Below, piece by piece: positions 34,037 to 42,935 of a DNA stretch of 43,419 nt (position 1 is its first letter; each line of letters begins with the position of its first letter). Location: assembly GCF_920984735.1 (NCBI RefSeq), contig NZ_CAKLBU010000031.1, positions 1 through 43,419 of the forward strand, in the 5' to 3' direction. The translations under genes were made by a program, and so were the position numbers. The DNA is from Pedobacter sp. Leaf250. Lineage in GTDB: Bacteria; Bacteroidota; Bacteroidia; Sphingobacteriales; Sphingobacteriaceae. Under the pieces are notes generated by a model. It searched no databases. It saw only the letters and a list, made by a program, of their open reading frames with translations, and was not told where the DNA came from.

Positions 34037-34058
34037 TTGAAAGAATTAAATCTTTCAA
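34037..34058 (+). terminator. AT-rich hairpin after the response regulator
   Basis: TTGAAAGA (34037-34044) pairs perfectly with TCTTTCAA (34051-34058) around ATTAAA. It lies 40 bases after the regulator stop. The stem is AT-rich and the T-run after it is short. Confidence 0.4.
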
Positions 34059-34099
34059 TTAAACTTCTGTTACAAACTTATTACAAAAAAAACCTACGC

Positions 34100-34145
34100 T
34101 TTACGGTTTCCCGTAAAACATAACGATCTTTATTCTGTAGTTTTG
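34100..34145 (+). promoter_or_regulatory. Promoter with palindromic operator (copy 1)
   Basis: The palindrome TTACGG-TTTC-CCGTAA (34101-34116) is followed after exactly 21 bases by the -7 box TAGTTTTG (34138-34145, consensus TAnnTTTG). There is no clear -33 TTG at the usual place, which suits an activator-dependent promoter with the operator next to or overlapping the -33 region. It drives the secreted 119-residue protein. Copy 2 is at 34640. Confidence 0.75.
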
Positions 34146-34241
34146 GCACTACATATTTATTAATAACTGCAAAATCTTTGTTTTTATTAATCTATCATCC
34201 TCCCGTTAACACATCCCTGTTCATGATTAATAGATCGATAG

Positions 34242-34601
34242 ATGAAAAATATTTTAACGCCTCTTATCTTCACTTTCATCATTGGAAGTGCAAGTGCTCA
34301 AAAACCAAAAATGCAAACTTTCCAGCTAATGGAGCCTAATTTTAACAAAACAGTTATTGAAGGAACCATTTCTGAAGTATATAATACCCAACGTTATGGC
34401 AAAACATTATGGTGGGTAAGATTAGGGAATGATACGCTTGTGCATGTATGGGAAAAACATTTTGATAATACTTCAATGAAAGTTGGTGAGAAGAAAAAAT
34501 TCACTTCTATTAAACGATTAGATAGCAATTGGTGGATGAAAGAAAAATCAGAAGTTAAATTCAGGAATCAGGATACCCAAAATGTGTTAACTGTACAGTA
34601 G
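34242..34601 (+). CDS. Small secreted protein of unknown function
   Basis: A 119-residue exported protein with a signal peptide ending at ASAQ (residue 19). The mature part is probably a small beta-barrel: VIEGTISEVYNTQRYGKTLWWVRLGND, then LVHVWEKHF and MKVGEKKKFTSIKRL, with four Trp clustered in strands. I do not recognise the family. Its promoter carries the palindrome at 34101-34116, so it should be controlled by the neighbouring two-component system. The transcript would have a 5' leader of about 90 bases. Confidence 0.75.
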   Translation: MKNILTPLIFTFIIGSASAQKPKMQTFQLMEPNFNKTVIEGTISEVYNTQRYGKTLWWVRLGNDTLVHVWEKHFDNTSMKVGEKKKFTSIKRLDSNWWMKEKSEVKFRNQDTQNVLTVQ

Positions 34602-34639
34602 TATAAACCTCCACATTTCTTCTAAATAAATTTTTCTCC

Positions 34640-34685
34640 TTTACGGTTTCCCGTAATAATTGATCTTTCTATACCTGTATTTTTG
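34640..34685 (+). promoter_or_regulatory. Promoter with palindromic operator (copy 2)
   Basis: TTACGG-TTTC-CCGTAA at 34641-34656 is followed after exactly 21 bases by TATTTTTG (34678-34685). The 18-base core CTTTACGGTTTCCCGTAA is identical to copy 1, and GATCTTT in the spacer is also shared. It faces the decayed nuclease-like gene. Confidence 0.75.
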
Positions 34686-34824
34686 AAAAAAGAAATAAAG
34701 TAGTTATAAAGAAATAATATAATTAACACTCAATTTCTCTCACAAAAATGCAGCAGATTGCTTCAGATCATTCAAGGAAAAGATGGGAGGCAATCTGGCA
34801 TTTTTATAAGACTTATTACTGTAG

Positions 34825-35034
34825 CTGCAAACCAGAAAAAAACAAATTGTAAATCAGGAAATAATTAAGCAAGGTATGGCTTGGCACTTTAAAAAATATT
34901 CAACTGATGCGTATTATGCTCAATTGGAAATCAATGCAAGAAAAGGTAAAGTAGGATTATGGCGAGATCCAAATCCAATTGCACCCTGGGAATGGCGAAA
35001 ACATACAATTAAAAATACAACCTTAGTTAGGTAG
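34825..35034 (+). pseudogene. Remnant of a staphylococcal-nuclease-like (thermonuclease) gene
   Basis: The open frame translates to the C-terminal end of SNase-family nucleases: VNQEIIKQGMAWHFKKYS, then ARKGKVGLWRDPNPIAPWEWR. These blocks form the last helices of the fold. The frame is closed upstream by TAG at 34822, and the first ATG in it (34876) is already past the active-site part. The catalytic Arg/Glu region and the N-terminal OB-fold strands are missing. In the 140 bases before it, only a 34-codon ORF at 34748-34852 in another frame is found. It lies downstream of operator promoter copy 2, so the intact gene was probably a regulon member. Confidence 0.7.
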
Positions 35035-35100
35035 TCAACTTTACCTTATAAAAACTTTCTGTTACTATTATTGTTGCTTTATCAAAACAATATTATAAAA

Positions 35101-35352
35101 ATGATAAGTCCAAAACCACTGCTTTCGGAAAATGTAAAAGATTTTATGGATTACGCCCTCGAGGTGATTAAATCAATGGATGGCGCCCCTGAACATAGTG
35201 CAGAAGATCGGATCCGGGTAAATGAAAATATGGCTAAACTAAAAGAATATTTAGAGGCGGTATCAGTTTCATACCATGATACGATACCAAAAGAGACTGA
35301 AAATCCGGCTACTGATATAAGCACAAATTTCATTGGTACTGGTCATAGCTAA
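35101..35352 (+). CDS. Small hypothetical protein
   Basis: An 83-residue hydrophilic protein, probably two helices (VKDFMDYALEVIKSM and RIRVNENMAKLKEYLEAVS) with a disordered C-terminal tail. It has no signal peptide or known motif. I start at the ATG at 35101; an upstream TTG at 35071 would add ten residues. It lies 66 bases after the nuclease remnant and may share its transcript. The function is unknown. Confidence 0.5.
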   Translation: MISPKPLLSENVKDFMDYALEVIKSMDGAPEHSAEDRIRVNENMAKLKEYLEAVSVSYHDTIPKETENPATDISTNFIGTGHS

Positions 35353-35419
35353 TAACCAAAGTTTAATTTATAATTTCGATTCGTAAGGAAACAAGGCGAG
35401 AGAAATTATATTTAAATAT

Positions 35420-35442
35420 GTCACGTTGAGCCTGTCGAAACG
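35420..35442. repeat. Half copy of a GTCACGTTGAGCCTGTCGAAACG-type intergenic repeat
   Basis: The sequence TCACGTTGAGCCTGTCGAAA resembles one arm of a common Bacteroidetes intergenic palindrome. The opposite arm is degenerate (GGCAAGCTCAGTATAAC at about 35461-35477). Recognised from memory of the motif. Confidence 0.45.
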
Positions 35443-35564
35443 CATGGAACAATTTCTTCGGCAAGCTCAGTATAACAAATGAGCTTTCTGAAATACTTCA
35501 GAAATATTTCTTATACGACGCCACAAACCTATTGCATTGATAGTTAATCATTTACTAATCTATT

Positions 35565-36551
35565 TTAAGATAGTATTTCGTTGTCAAGATTTTCTCCCTT
35601 AACAAATGCATCTGCATTGGCAAAAGTTATATTGGCAATTTGCTCCATGGCTTCTTTTGTAAAAAAACCTTGATGAGAAGTAATTAACACATTCGGAAAG
35701 GAAATTAGCCTGGAAATTAAGTCGTCTTGAATAACATCTTCAGAAAGATTTTGAAAAAACAATTGTGATTCTTGCTCATAAACATCCAACCCAAGGTACC
35801 CCAATTGTCCGCTTTTTAATGCTTCGATCACATCTTTTGTAGCAATTAGTCCGCCACGACTTGTATTAATTAACATGGCGCCAGACTTGAAAAGTTTTAA
35901 GGTTGTGCTATTGATCATGTGATGATTATCATCTACCAAAGGGCAATGCAGCGATACAATATCAGCTCCGCCGACTACCTCTTCCAGTGAACCATAAATT
36001 AAGCCATCTTCTACAAGAGATTGATCAGGAAAAGGATCAAATGCCATCACCTTGCATCCAAAACCTTTTAATATTTTATAAAAGGCCTTTCCGATATTAC
36101 CCGTTCCAATGAGGGCAACTTTGCAATGATGAAGATTAAATCCCATCAATCCTTCTAAAGAAAAATTACCTTCCCGAACACGGTTGTAAGCTTTATGTGT
36201 TTTTCGGTTAAGCGTTAAAATCATAGCCATAGCATGTTCAGCTACTGCTTCAGGGGAATAAGCGGGTACTCTTAAAACTTTAATTCCAGCTTCATTTGCC
36301 GATTCGAGATCAATGTTGTTAAATCCGGCACAGCGCAATAAGATAAGCCTAACACCATTTTCTTCGAGCTTGGCAATCACATCAGCATCAGCACAATCAT
36401 TTACAAATAAACACAATGCATTAAAATCTTTCGTTAATGCTACATTCTGCAAACTTAAAGCTTCTTCAAAAAAGACAAGTTCATGGCTGGTGTTATATTT
36501 CTCTAAAAATTCCCGATCGTATTTACAAGTACTGAATACTGCGATTTTCAT
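35565..36551 (-). CDS. D-2-hydroxyacid dehydrogenase (D-lactate dehydrogenase-like)
   Basis: A 328-residue cytoplasmic NAD enzyme reducing pyruvate-type 2-oxoacids to D-hydroxyacids. The Rossmann motif is ALIGTGNIGKAF. The catalytic set is complete: Arg in LINTSRGGL, Glu in LDVYEQES and His in ITSHQGFFT. N-terminal CKYDREFLEKYN and HCPLVDDNHHMIN match the D-lactate dehydrogenase (LdhA) subgroup better than glycerate or phosphoglycerate dehydrogenases. It is a single gene; ATG at 36549-36551. Confidence 0.92.
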   Translation of the reverse strand: MKIAVFSTCKYDREFLEKYNTSHELVFFEEALSLQNVALTKDFNALCLFVNDCADADVIAKLEENGVRLILLRCAGFNNIDLESANEAGIKVLRVPAYSPEAVAEHAMAMILTLNRKTHKAYNRVREGNFSLEGLMGFNLHHCKVALIGTGNIGKAFYKILKGFGCKVMAFDPFPDQSLVEDGLIYGSLEEVVGGADIVSLHCPLVDDNHHMINSTTLKLFKSGAMLINTSRGGLIATKDVIEALKSGQLGYLGLDVYEQESQLFFQNLSEDVIQDDLISRLISFPNVLITSHQGFFTKEAMEQIANITFANADAFVKGENLDNEILS

Positions 36552-36756
36552 ATAGTTTCGATTTTCTGTAAGTTAACGATATATAACCGAAGCATTGTAA
36601 AGCACTTCACTTTATCTCACAGAAAAATCCCACTAGTCACAATCGCCTTTTCGTTCATCGATCTTTTTCAAAATATAGGAAAGCGTTCTGGCAAATACAA
36701 CCTAAGCCACGAAAACAAAAAGTAATTTTTATTTCTTTATAAAATACTTCAAATTT

Positions 36757-38109
36757 CTATGTCACATCCGCCGATTCGTGGTTATGTGAATGATTAGTAA
36801 TTTTCTTTAAAATATAAGAGAGAACAAAGGCGAAAATTACATAGCCTACAAAAATAATATACCCCGGTTGTAGCGAAGAGTTATTAACCGTGGCCGTTGT
36901 CATAAATTCATTTTTAATATTCAGGCTGGTGAGCTGACTTTTTAAAATGCCGTTTAATCCAATGTAGGTCATTGCTATTCCAACCACCATTACATCTGCC
37001 ATATCCCATTTGCCCGATTCAAACGCAAGATATTTCACCACGCCACTCTCTGCTATAGATGGTTTAGCAAGCCTGTGTATCCCTCTCGCCGTAATCCTCA
37101 GAACGGGCAAAATAATAACAAATAGCAGTATAAGCACCCCAACTGTAATGGCATCTGGCTTCGGTTGCTTAATCAAAACATCAGCAATGTCTAAAATACT
37201 TTTGCTTTGATAAAATAACACTTGATTTTTAAAAGCAATATTTTCGCCCATTAACATAATATTAATGGAACTGAGCCTTGCATCTACATCTATAATGGAT
37301 ACTGTTACGCCAACAAACAATAATACCAAAGCAAACAATAGCGACATCACAAATAAAGTAGTGTGTAAATGTGCCCATTTTCTAATAACCACCCATAAAC
37401 AAACCATTAATATCATGCAGCCCAACATATAATAAGCATCATTGTAGCTGGCCTTACGCATACTAAATAATTTATTATCGATGTTTTTATTAAAATCATC
37501 TTTGTTTGTAACCTGGTATTTATCAAACATGGTTTTAGTTACCGCATCAATAGCAACCTTTGTACTATCATAGGTTTGCGCCACAAGTTCATCAACCTTT
37601 CCGGTGGCTATAGTTTTAAGCTTATTGGTTGCTCTGGGGCTGGTAATGCGATCGATAATGGTTTTGGCGAATGAAGGTACTTGTTGGTGTAGTTCTTTAG
37701 GATCAACAAATTTTTTGAAAGCGAAATTTTTTAATTTACCACCAATATTTTTCTGTGGCTTATTAAATTCCTTTACTACCTGATTAACCATGCTGTGGAG
37801 TTGTTTTTCCACCTGCTCTCTCATCATTAATTTCTGCTCGCTGGTAATTTTAAATCCCTTTATTTTTTGGGAGATAATTTTTGAAATACTTTCGCTCCAT
37901 AAATCAATAGAAAATACACCGAAGGTAATGTTGTTTACCATGGAATAATCTTCTTTAATCTGTTTTTGTTCGTTAGATATCGTACGAAGTTGATAACCGA
38001 AATAACCCGCTGTGGCAATTAATATTGCCATCACTAACGCCAATACGATATTAGCAATTAATGCGTTTTTAGGTTTTTGCGCTGTTTGATTATGTAGGTT
38101 ACTGGCCAA
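36757..38109 (-). CDS. PqiA-like membrane protein (paralogue B)
   Basis: A 450-residue protein. One membrane helix (about 19-41) is followed by a helical, charged, probably periplasmic region (about 45-215). A C-terminal PqiA-type membrane domain then has about four to five helices, marked by QSKSILDI, VGVLILLFVIILPVLR, SGKWDMADVMVVGI and YIGLNGILKSQL. Classical PqiA has two such domains and works with the PqiB MCE protein in lipid transport. Here there is one domain plus a large N-terminal region, and no pqiB nearby. It starts at TTG (38109), 36 bases after the paralogue's stop. A product of tandem duplication. Confidence 0.8.
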   Translation of the reverse strand: MASNLHNQTAQKPKNALIANIVLALVMAILIATAGYFGYQLRTISNEQKQIKEDYSMVNNITFGVFSIDLWSESISKIISQKIKGFKITSEQKLMMREQVEKQLHSMVNQVVKEFNKPQKNIGGKLKNFAFKKFVDPKELHQQVPSFAKTIIDRITSPRATNKLKTIATGKVDELVAQTYDSTKVAIDAVTKTMFDKYQVTNKDDFNKNIDNKLFSMRKASYNDAYYMLGCMILMVCLWVVIRKWAHLHTTLFVMSLLFALVLLFVGVTVSIIDVDARLSSINIMLMGENIAFKNQVLFYQSKSILDIADVLIKQPKPDAITVGVLILLFVIILPVLRITARGIHRLAKPSIAESGVVKYLAFESGKWDMADVMVVGIAMTYIGLNGILKSQLTSLNIKNEFMTTATVNNSSLQPGYIIFVGYVIFAFVLSYILKKITNHSHNHESADVT

Positions 38110-38145
38110 AGTTTTATATTGTTTGAGTGTGTTTCTAAGAATTGA

Positions 38146-39474
38146 TTAGTGAGAATCGTTGGGTGAAATAAATTTTAATATGGTAGAAAGGGTTAGGCCA
38201 AATAGTACAAAGGCAATAAATATGATATATCCAGGTTGAAGGGCGGTATTGTGTGTAGAGATAAGTGTGAGCGTATCACTTGGGATTTTAAGTTGATTAA
38301 GTTGGCTTTCCAGAAGACCGTTAAGCCCTATATAGGCCATTAAAATAGCAATAACAATTACATCGGCCATGCTCCACTTGCCCGATTGAAATGCAAAATA
38401 TTTGATAACCTTATTCTCCGCCAGGCTTTTTTTACCTAAAAGATGTATGCCTGTAGAACTAAGTTTCATAATTGGAAATAAGATACTGAACACCAGAATA
38501 AGTACCCCAACACCTATAGAATCTATTCCGGAACCACTCATTAAAATTCGCACCACATCGAGTATGCTTTTACTTTGGAAGAAAAGTACCTGATCTGTAA
38601 AATCGATAGGTTGACCCAAAAGCATAAAATGTACCGAGCTGATTCGGGCATCAACCTCGATCATCGATGCGGTTAAACCAACGGCAAGTAATATAAATGC
38701 AAAAATTAGCGACATCACAAAAAGTATGGTATGGAAATTCTTGAATTTTCTAAAAATCCACCAGGCTAAAAGGAAAACTACAATACCAAAAAGCATGGCT
38801 ATAGAGTAAGTGTATGTACCCTTTTCTATTATTTTTAATTCTGATATGATTTTACTGTTAAATTCTTTACGGCTTTTTACATTATACTCTTTGTAAACAC
38901 TATTTATTTTAGCTGCATTTGCTTTAAGTGTACTATCAATAAAAGCAATATCATCCATTTGGTTCACCTTGGCAAGAGCCATGTTGCTCAGCTGTTTTTT
39001 GGAAGAAGGATTATCAACTTTTTGTATGATAGTTTTTGCAATTGATGGTGCCTTTTTTTTGATGTCCTGAATATCTACAAAGTTTTTTACGGCAAATTTA
39101 ACAAGCTTACCCCTAATGGATTTTTTTTCAGGCTTAATCAATAAAGCTTCTGCCTTATTAATTAAGGCCAGAATTACCCCTTCAATCTCCTTCTGTAAGT
39201 CTTTTTTTTGTTTTGCAGTAATATCGAGGTGTTTACTTTGATAGCTAATGATATTTTCAATTTTACCTGTCCATTGCTCAATTGAAAAAAGCCCGAGCAT
39301 AATGTTATTCATCTCTGCATAGCTTTTTTTCAAATGCTCTTGTTTTTCAGAAAGCTCATGTAATCGAAAACCGCAATAGCCTCCTGCACCAAGCACAATG
39401 GCCAGAAAAAATATCAAGAGAAATTTTGAAAGTAAGGGACTTTTCTTCTCAGCTAGGCTCGTTTGTGTTTCCAA
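38146..39474 (-). CDS. PqiA-like membrane protein (paralogue A)
   Basis: A 442-residue paralogue of the downstream gene with the same plan: helix at about 18-36, charged helical region to about 215, then the PqiA-type membrane domain (QSKSILDVVRILM, VGVLILVFSILFPIMK, SGKWSMADVIVIAILMAYIGLNG). The shared segment between them is colinear over the whole length, most alike in the C-terminal domain. It also begins at TTG (39472-39474). It probably forms one transcript with paralogue B. An envelope stress or lipid-trafficking role is inferred from PqiA; these could act as a heteromer. Confidence 0.8.
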   Translation of the reverse strand: METQTSLAEKKSPLLSKFLLIFFLAIVLGAGGYCGFRLHELSEKQEHLKKSYAEMNNIMLGLFSIEQWTGKIENIISYQSKHLDITAKQKKDLQKEIEGVILALINKAEALLIKPEKKSIRGKLVKFAVKNFVDIQDIKKKAPSIAKTIIQKVDNPSSKKQLSNMALAKVNQMDDIAFIDSTLKANAAKINSVYKEYNVKSRKEFNSKIISELKIIEKGTYTYSIAMLFGIVVFLLAWWIFRKFKNFHTILFVMSLIFAFILLAVGLTASMIEVDARISSVHFMLLGQPIDFTDQVLFFQSKSILDVVRILMSGSGIDSIGVGVLILVFSILFPIMKLSSTGIHLLGKKSLAENKVIKYFAFQSGKWSMADVIVIAILMAYIGLNGLLESQLNQLKIPSDTLTLISTHNTALQPGYIIFIAFVLFGLTLSTILKFISPNDSH

Positions 39475-39772
39475 TCCAAAAAAATTATGTGGTTATAACA
39501 TTTCTACGCTACCGCCCAAAATTTGGAATCACCAAAGCAAGTGCTTTAAGCGCAGGCAAATATTTGTTTAGGTATTGGGAAATAAAACCATATAAATCGA
39601 AAAAAGTTTTAAAAGGAAAAATTTTATTTGGCATACCAATAAAAAGACCACAGAAATGAACCAAAAAGCTTAATGTACAGGAATTATGAATTGTATTATC
39701 AGATTATCCTGATCTCCTGTTCTGTATTTTAAAAGATTCATACCAACTTCACTATTTGCCGATTATCCCTAA

Positions 39773-40087
39773 ATGAATACCTTTGCCGCCATCATTTTAA
39801 ATATTACACCTAAAGAGATGATTACTGATAAAAAAGATATGGTTGCTGATTGGATTAAAGAAAATGGAAATCCGGCGATTGAAAAGCTAACCAGCAAGAA
39901 TGCAGAAACTGCGAGTATGATAGCAAGTGTTCTTGATCACGCGGGATTGAGTGCAGATCACCTGGCCCAAATGATCGACATACATGTTGCAGAAGTGAAC
40001 AAGTGGTTATCTGGCAAACATAATTTTAGCGAGAAAATGCTCGATAATATTGTAGAAAAAATAGAATCGAACCCAATTACTAATTAA
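39773..40087 (+). CDS. Small HTH (XRE-like) DNA-binding protein
   Basis: A 104-residue protein whose C-terminal half is a five-helix XRE-like domain: SMIASVLDHAGLSADHLAQMIDIHVAEVNKWLSGKHNFSEKML, seen here in pieces (residues about 47-90). The N-terminal 45 residues are helical. It may be a regulator or an antitoxin-type protein; no toxin gene adjoins it. A Met at residue 16 (39818) is an alternative start. Its last 8 bases overlap the end of the convergent AraC-family gene. Confidence 0.7.
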   Translation: MNTFAAIILNITPKEMITDKKDMVADWIKENGNPAIEKLTSKNAETASMIASVLDHAGLSADHLAQMIDIHVAEVNKWLSGKHNFSEKMLDNIVEKIESNPITN

Positions 40088-40970
40088 ACTCCTGCCTAAA
40101 TGCCAATGGAGAAATATTGGTTTTCTTTTTAAATAATGTGCTAAAGGATTGGGCATGTTCAAAACCTAAAGCATAGGCAATTTCGCTCACCGATAAATTA
40201 GTGGTCGATAACTTTTCCTTTGCTTTTTCAATCAACTTTTCGTGTATATGCTGCTGAGTATTCTGACCGGTATGTAACCGCAATAAATCACTTAAATAAT
40301 TTGGCGAAAGATTCATTTGCCCGGCCACATATTGAACAGTTAACAAACCATTATTTTGATTCTGATGAAAATAATCTTCCAATAGCTGTTCAAATTTTGC
40401 AAGTAACTGATGGCTATTGTTTTTCCTGGTTATAAATTGTCGCTCGTAAAAACGATTGGAATAACTAAGGAGCAGCTCCATTTGCGATAAAATAATTTCT
40501 TGTGTATGCTTATCTATGTGCGCACATTCTTTATTGATTTTATCCAGAATGGCAATCAGGTTTTCTTCTTCCTCTGCCGATAAGTGAAGTGCCTCGTTTA
40601 CCGCATAAGAGAAAAAACCATACTGATGGATGGTATTGGCCAGTCTATTGCGCAATAAAAAATCGGGATGGAAAATAAGTAAATAACCAGAGCCACATTC
40701 CATACTGTGTAAATCCAGGTATTGCACCTGATTTGGAGCCGTAAAACTCAGCACACCCTTATCGTAATCGTAATGCTGTTGGCCATACTTAATTTTACCC
40801 TTAGCTTCTCTTTTTAAGGCCACACAATAAAACCGGTTGATAAACCCTTTCCAGATTTCATCTTCTAAAAAAACCGCCTGCGCCAAATTTATTACACTAA
40901 CTAATGGATGCAATGGCGCTGGAAGCGATAATAGTTTATGAAACTGGGAGATGGAATTGATGGCATTCAT
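40080..40970 (-). CDS. AraC-family transcriptional regulator
   Basis: A 296-residue regulator with an N-terminal cupin-like sensing domain (about 30-130, FTAPNQVQYLDLHSMECGSGYLLIFHPDFLL) and a C-terminal double HTH. TVQYVAGQMNLSPNYLSDLLR is the first HTH, and LSVSEIAYALGFEHAQSFSTLFKK (in parts) is the second. The short core resembles regulators placed beside short-chain dehydrogenase or aldo/keto reductase genes. It lies 70 bases downstream of the aldo/keto reductase on the same strand and may control it. The ligand is unknown. Confidence 0.92.
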   Translation of the reverse strand: MNAINSISQFHKLLSLPAPLHPLVSVINLAQAVFLEDEIWKGFINRFYCVALKREAKGKIKYGQQHYDYDKGVLSFTAPNQVQYLDLHSMECGSGYLLIFHPDFLLRNRLANTIHQYGFFSYAVNEALHLSAEEEENLIAILDKINKECAHIDKHTQEIILSQMELLLSYSNRFYERQFITRKNNSHQLLAKFEQLLEDYFHQNQNNGLLTVQYVAGQMNLSPNYLSDLLRLHTGQNTQQHIHEKLIEKAKEKLSTTNLSVSEIAYALGFEHAQSFSTLFKKKTNISPLAFRQEFN

Positions 40971-41040
40971 GTTTGTAATTTATAAATTAAAGTGATGCGA
41001 TTTACTGTTGCACCATCAAAATAATGCAACCGTAAAATAA

Positions 41041-42045
41041 TTAATCGAGTAAGCCCATGCTAAATTCATCGTATGCGTTGCCCGTATCGGTACCAAGTGG
41101 CACTATACTTTCCAATTTAGCCAAATCATTTTCTGTTAACACGATGCTTGCTGCGGCCAGATTTTGCTCCAGGTATTTTCTTCTTTTTGTTCCCGGAATA
41201 GGAACAATCCCTTTACTGATAATCCATGCAATGGCAAGCTGCGATGCCGTAACATCTTTGTCATTTGCCATCGCTTCAATCGCTTCTACAAGTTCGAGAT
41301 TTTTGTGAAAGTGGGTTTCCTGAAAACGTGGTATCGATCTGCGGAAATCATTTTCAGGCAAATCATTAATGCTTTTAATATCGCCAGATAAAAATCCCCT
41401 GCCAAGTGGCGAGTAAGCTACAAAGCCAATGCCCAGCTCTTCTAAAGTTTTGAATATGCCACGTTCTTCTACTGTACGCTCAAATAGAGAATATTCGCTT
41501 TGTACAGCAGTGATGGGATGAACCGCATTTGCTTTAACTATTGTTTCTGAAGAAACTTCTGATAAGCCAATGTAGCCCACTTTACCTTCTTTAACCAATT
41601 CACTCATGGCCCCAACCGTTTCTTCGATTAGTGTATTTTTATCCAGCCTGTGCATATAATACAAATCTATATAATCGGTGCTCAGGTTTTTAAGAGATCG
41701 CTCAACTGCCAACTTCACATATTCTTTCTTCCCGTTTATTGCCCATGTTACTTTATTGTGCTCATTAATTTCCCAGCCGAATTTGGTGGCTATAATGTAC
41801 TTGTTGCGGTTAGCACCGATGGCCTTTGCAATCAGCTGCTCATTTTTTAGAGGTCCGTATAAATCTGCAGTGTCTAAAAAATTGCCACCCATTTCCAGTG
41901 ACTGATGAATAGTTGCAATGGCTTCCGCCTCATCTGCTGGCCCATACATGTGTGCTTCTTCAAACCCCGTCATACCCATGCAACCCAAACCTATTTGAGG
42001 CACAACCAAACCCTGATTTCCTAATGATATCTTTTTAATTTCCAT
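41041..42045 (-). CDS. Aldo/keto reductase
   Basis: A 334-residue NADPH-dependent reductase of the AKR13/YajO-like group. It shows GLGCMGMTGFEEAHMYGP, the catalytic tetrad with FLDTADLYGP (Asp, Tyr), KFGWEIN (Lys) and YYMHRLDKNT (His), and the cofactor end WIISKGIVPIPGTKRRKYLEQN. It reduces aldehydes or ketones in the cytoplasm; the native substrate is unknown. The neighbouring AraC-family regulator is the likely controller. The start ATG is at 42043-42045. Confidence 0.93.
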   Translation of the reverse strand: MEIKKISLGNQGLVVPQIGLGCMGMTGFEEAHMYGPADEAEAIATIHQSLEMGGNFLDTADLYGPLKNEQLIAKAIGANRNKYIIATKFGWEINEHNKVTWAINGKKEYVKLAVERSLKNLSTDYIDLYYMHRLDKNTLIEETVGAMSELVKEGKVGYIGLSEVSSETIVKANAVHPITAVQSEYSLFERTVEERGIFKTLEELGIGFVAYSPLGRGFLSGDIKSINDLPENDFRRSIPRFQETHFHKNLELVEAIEAMANDKDVTASQLAIAWIISKGIVPIPGTKRRKYLEQNLAAASIVLTENDLAKLESIVPLGTDTGNAYDEFSMGLLD

Positions 42046-42275
42046 TTCCTGATGTTATTGAATAATCAAATTTATGGATGTCTGATTCAAAATTTGTTTG
42101 CAAAACCACGAATAATGTATGCAAAATGAATCAACAAAACTTCAAACTCAATATACTACATCAATCCAACCCATTGGAAAAATCAATTAATCGTAAATAA
42201 AGTATAGTTTTTGTCTATTTCTCCATCTGGTTATTATTGTATTATAAAATAGGATTTAAAAATCCTTTAAAACAA

Positions 42276-42305
42276 AAACAGCTGCCCATAATTGAGCAGC
42301 TGTTT
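42276..42305 (-). terminator. Terminator of the GIN-domain gene
   Basis: A perfect 10-bp stem (42276-42285 with 42296-42305) has a 10-nt loop. On the minus strand it is followed by TTGTTTT, 18 bases past the stop codon at 42324. Confidence 0.85.
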
Positions 42306-42323
42306 CTAAGGAATACTTAATAT

Positions 42324-42935
42324 TTATTTTGCTAAAACCATTGCGTTTTGTTCTGTATTCATGATAGCTTCTGAAGCATAAGATGATGATTTTTTACTAG
42401 CAAATTTATCGAGATTTATATTTTTGGTATTGCTCGCAATCATCGTGCTTTGATCTGCTGTACCATTTAACTTAAGCACCGCATCTTCTTTAACTACGGT
42501 ATATAAACTACCTGCAGTTGCTTTAATTTTAACTGTAGCGCTTTGGCTTAAAAATAACTGAAGGTATTTTACATCTAAGTTATTATTGCTCAACACCACC
42601 GATTGGCCATAAGCTTCAATTCTTTCTAAATGTTTAATGGTAATGTTAAGCGTAACCTGACTCGTTTCTAATGAATTGATAAAAAGTGTTTTTCCATCAC
42701 TCGTTATTGATGTTTTTGATGCATCGTAAGAATCGCCCCCCACAATATTTTGTTTTTCACCTTGTGTTAAAACGATTTTCACATTTCCACTAACCCAAAT
42801 TCTGTTAAACGCTGGGATTGAAGTTACTTTTGTTTCTTTTTTAACTGGCTCTGTAGCGAAGCTGCTCATTGCTGAAGAAGTAAATACCACTGCTGTTAAT
42901 GCTACTGCGAATAATGTTTTTGCTAAATTTTTCAT
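42324..42935 (-). CDS. Exported GIN-domain (DUF2807) protein
   Basis: A 203-residue protein with a signal peptide (MKNLAKTLFAVALTAVVF, cleavage near SSFAT). A repetitive right-handed beta-helix-like domain follows: AFNRIWVSGNVKIVLTQGEK is the standard first strand of DUF2807 (putative autotransporter-adhesin head/GIN), then rungs such as LFINSLETSQVTLNITI and LERIEAYGQSVVLSNNNL. It is usually surface or periplasmic with unknown function. The frame extends 19 codons upstream, but I use the ATG at 42933-42935 at the signal peptide. Confidence 0.88.
   Translation of the reverse strand: MKNLAKTLFAVALTAVVFTSSAMSSFATEPVKKETKVTSIPAFNRIWVSGNVKIVLTQGEKQNIVGGDSYDASKTSITSDGKTLFINSLETSQVTLNITIKHLERIEAYGQSVVLSNNNLDVKYLQLFLSQSATVKIKATAGSLYTVVKEDAVLKLNGTADQSTMIASNTKNINLDKFASKKSSSYASEAIMNTEQNAMVLAK

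Noticed and set aside
34748..34852. 34-codon ORF starting ATG at 34748
   Set aside because: It resembles no known protein and overlaps the nuclease remnant in another frame; it is probably decayed sequence.
39426..39659. 77-residue open frame on the plus strand
   Set aside because: It starts inside the PqiA-like gene on the opposite strand and has no domain or signal; it reads like chance.
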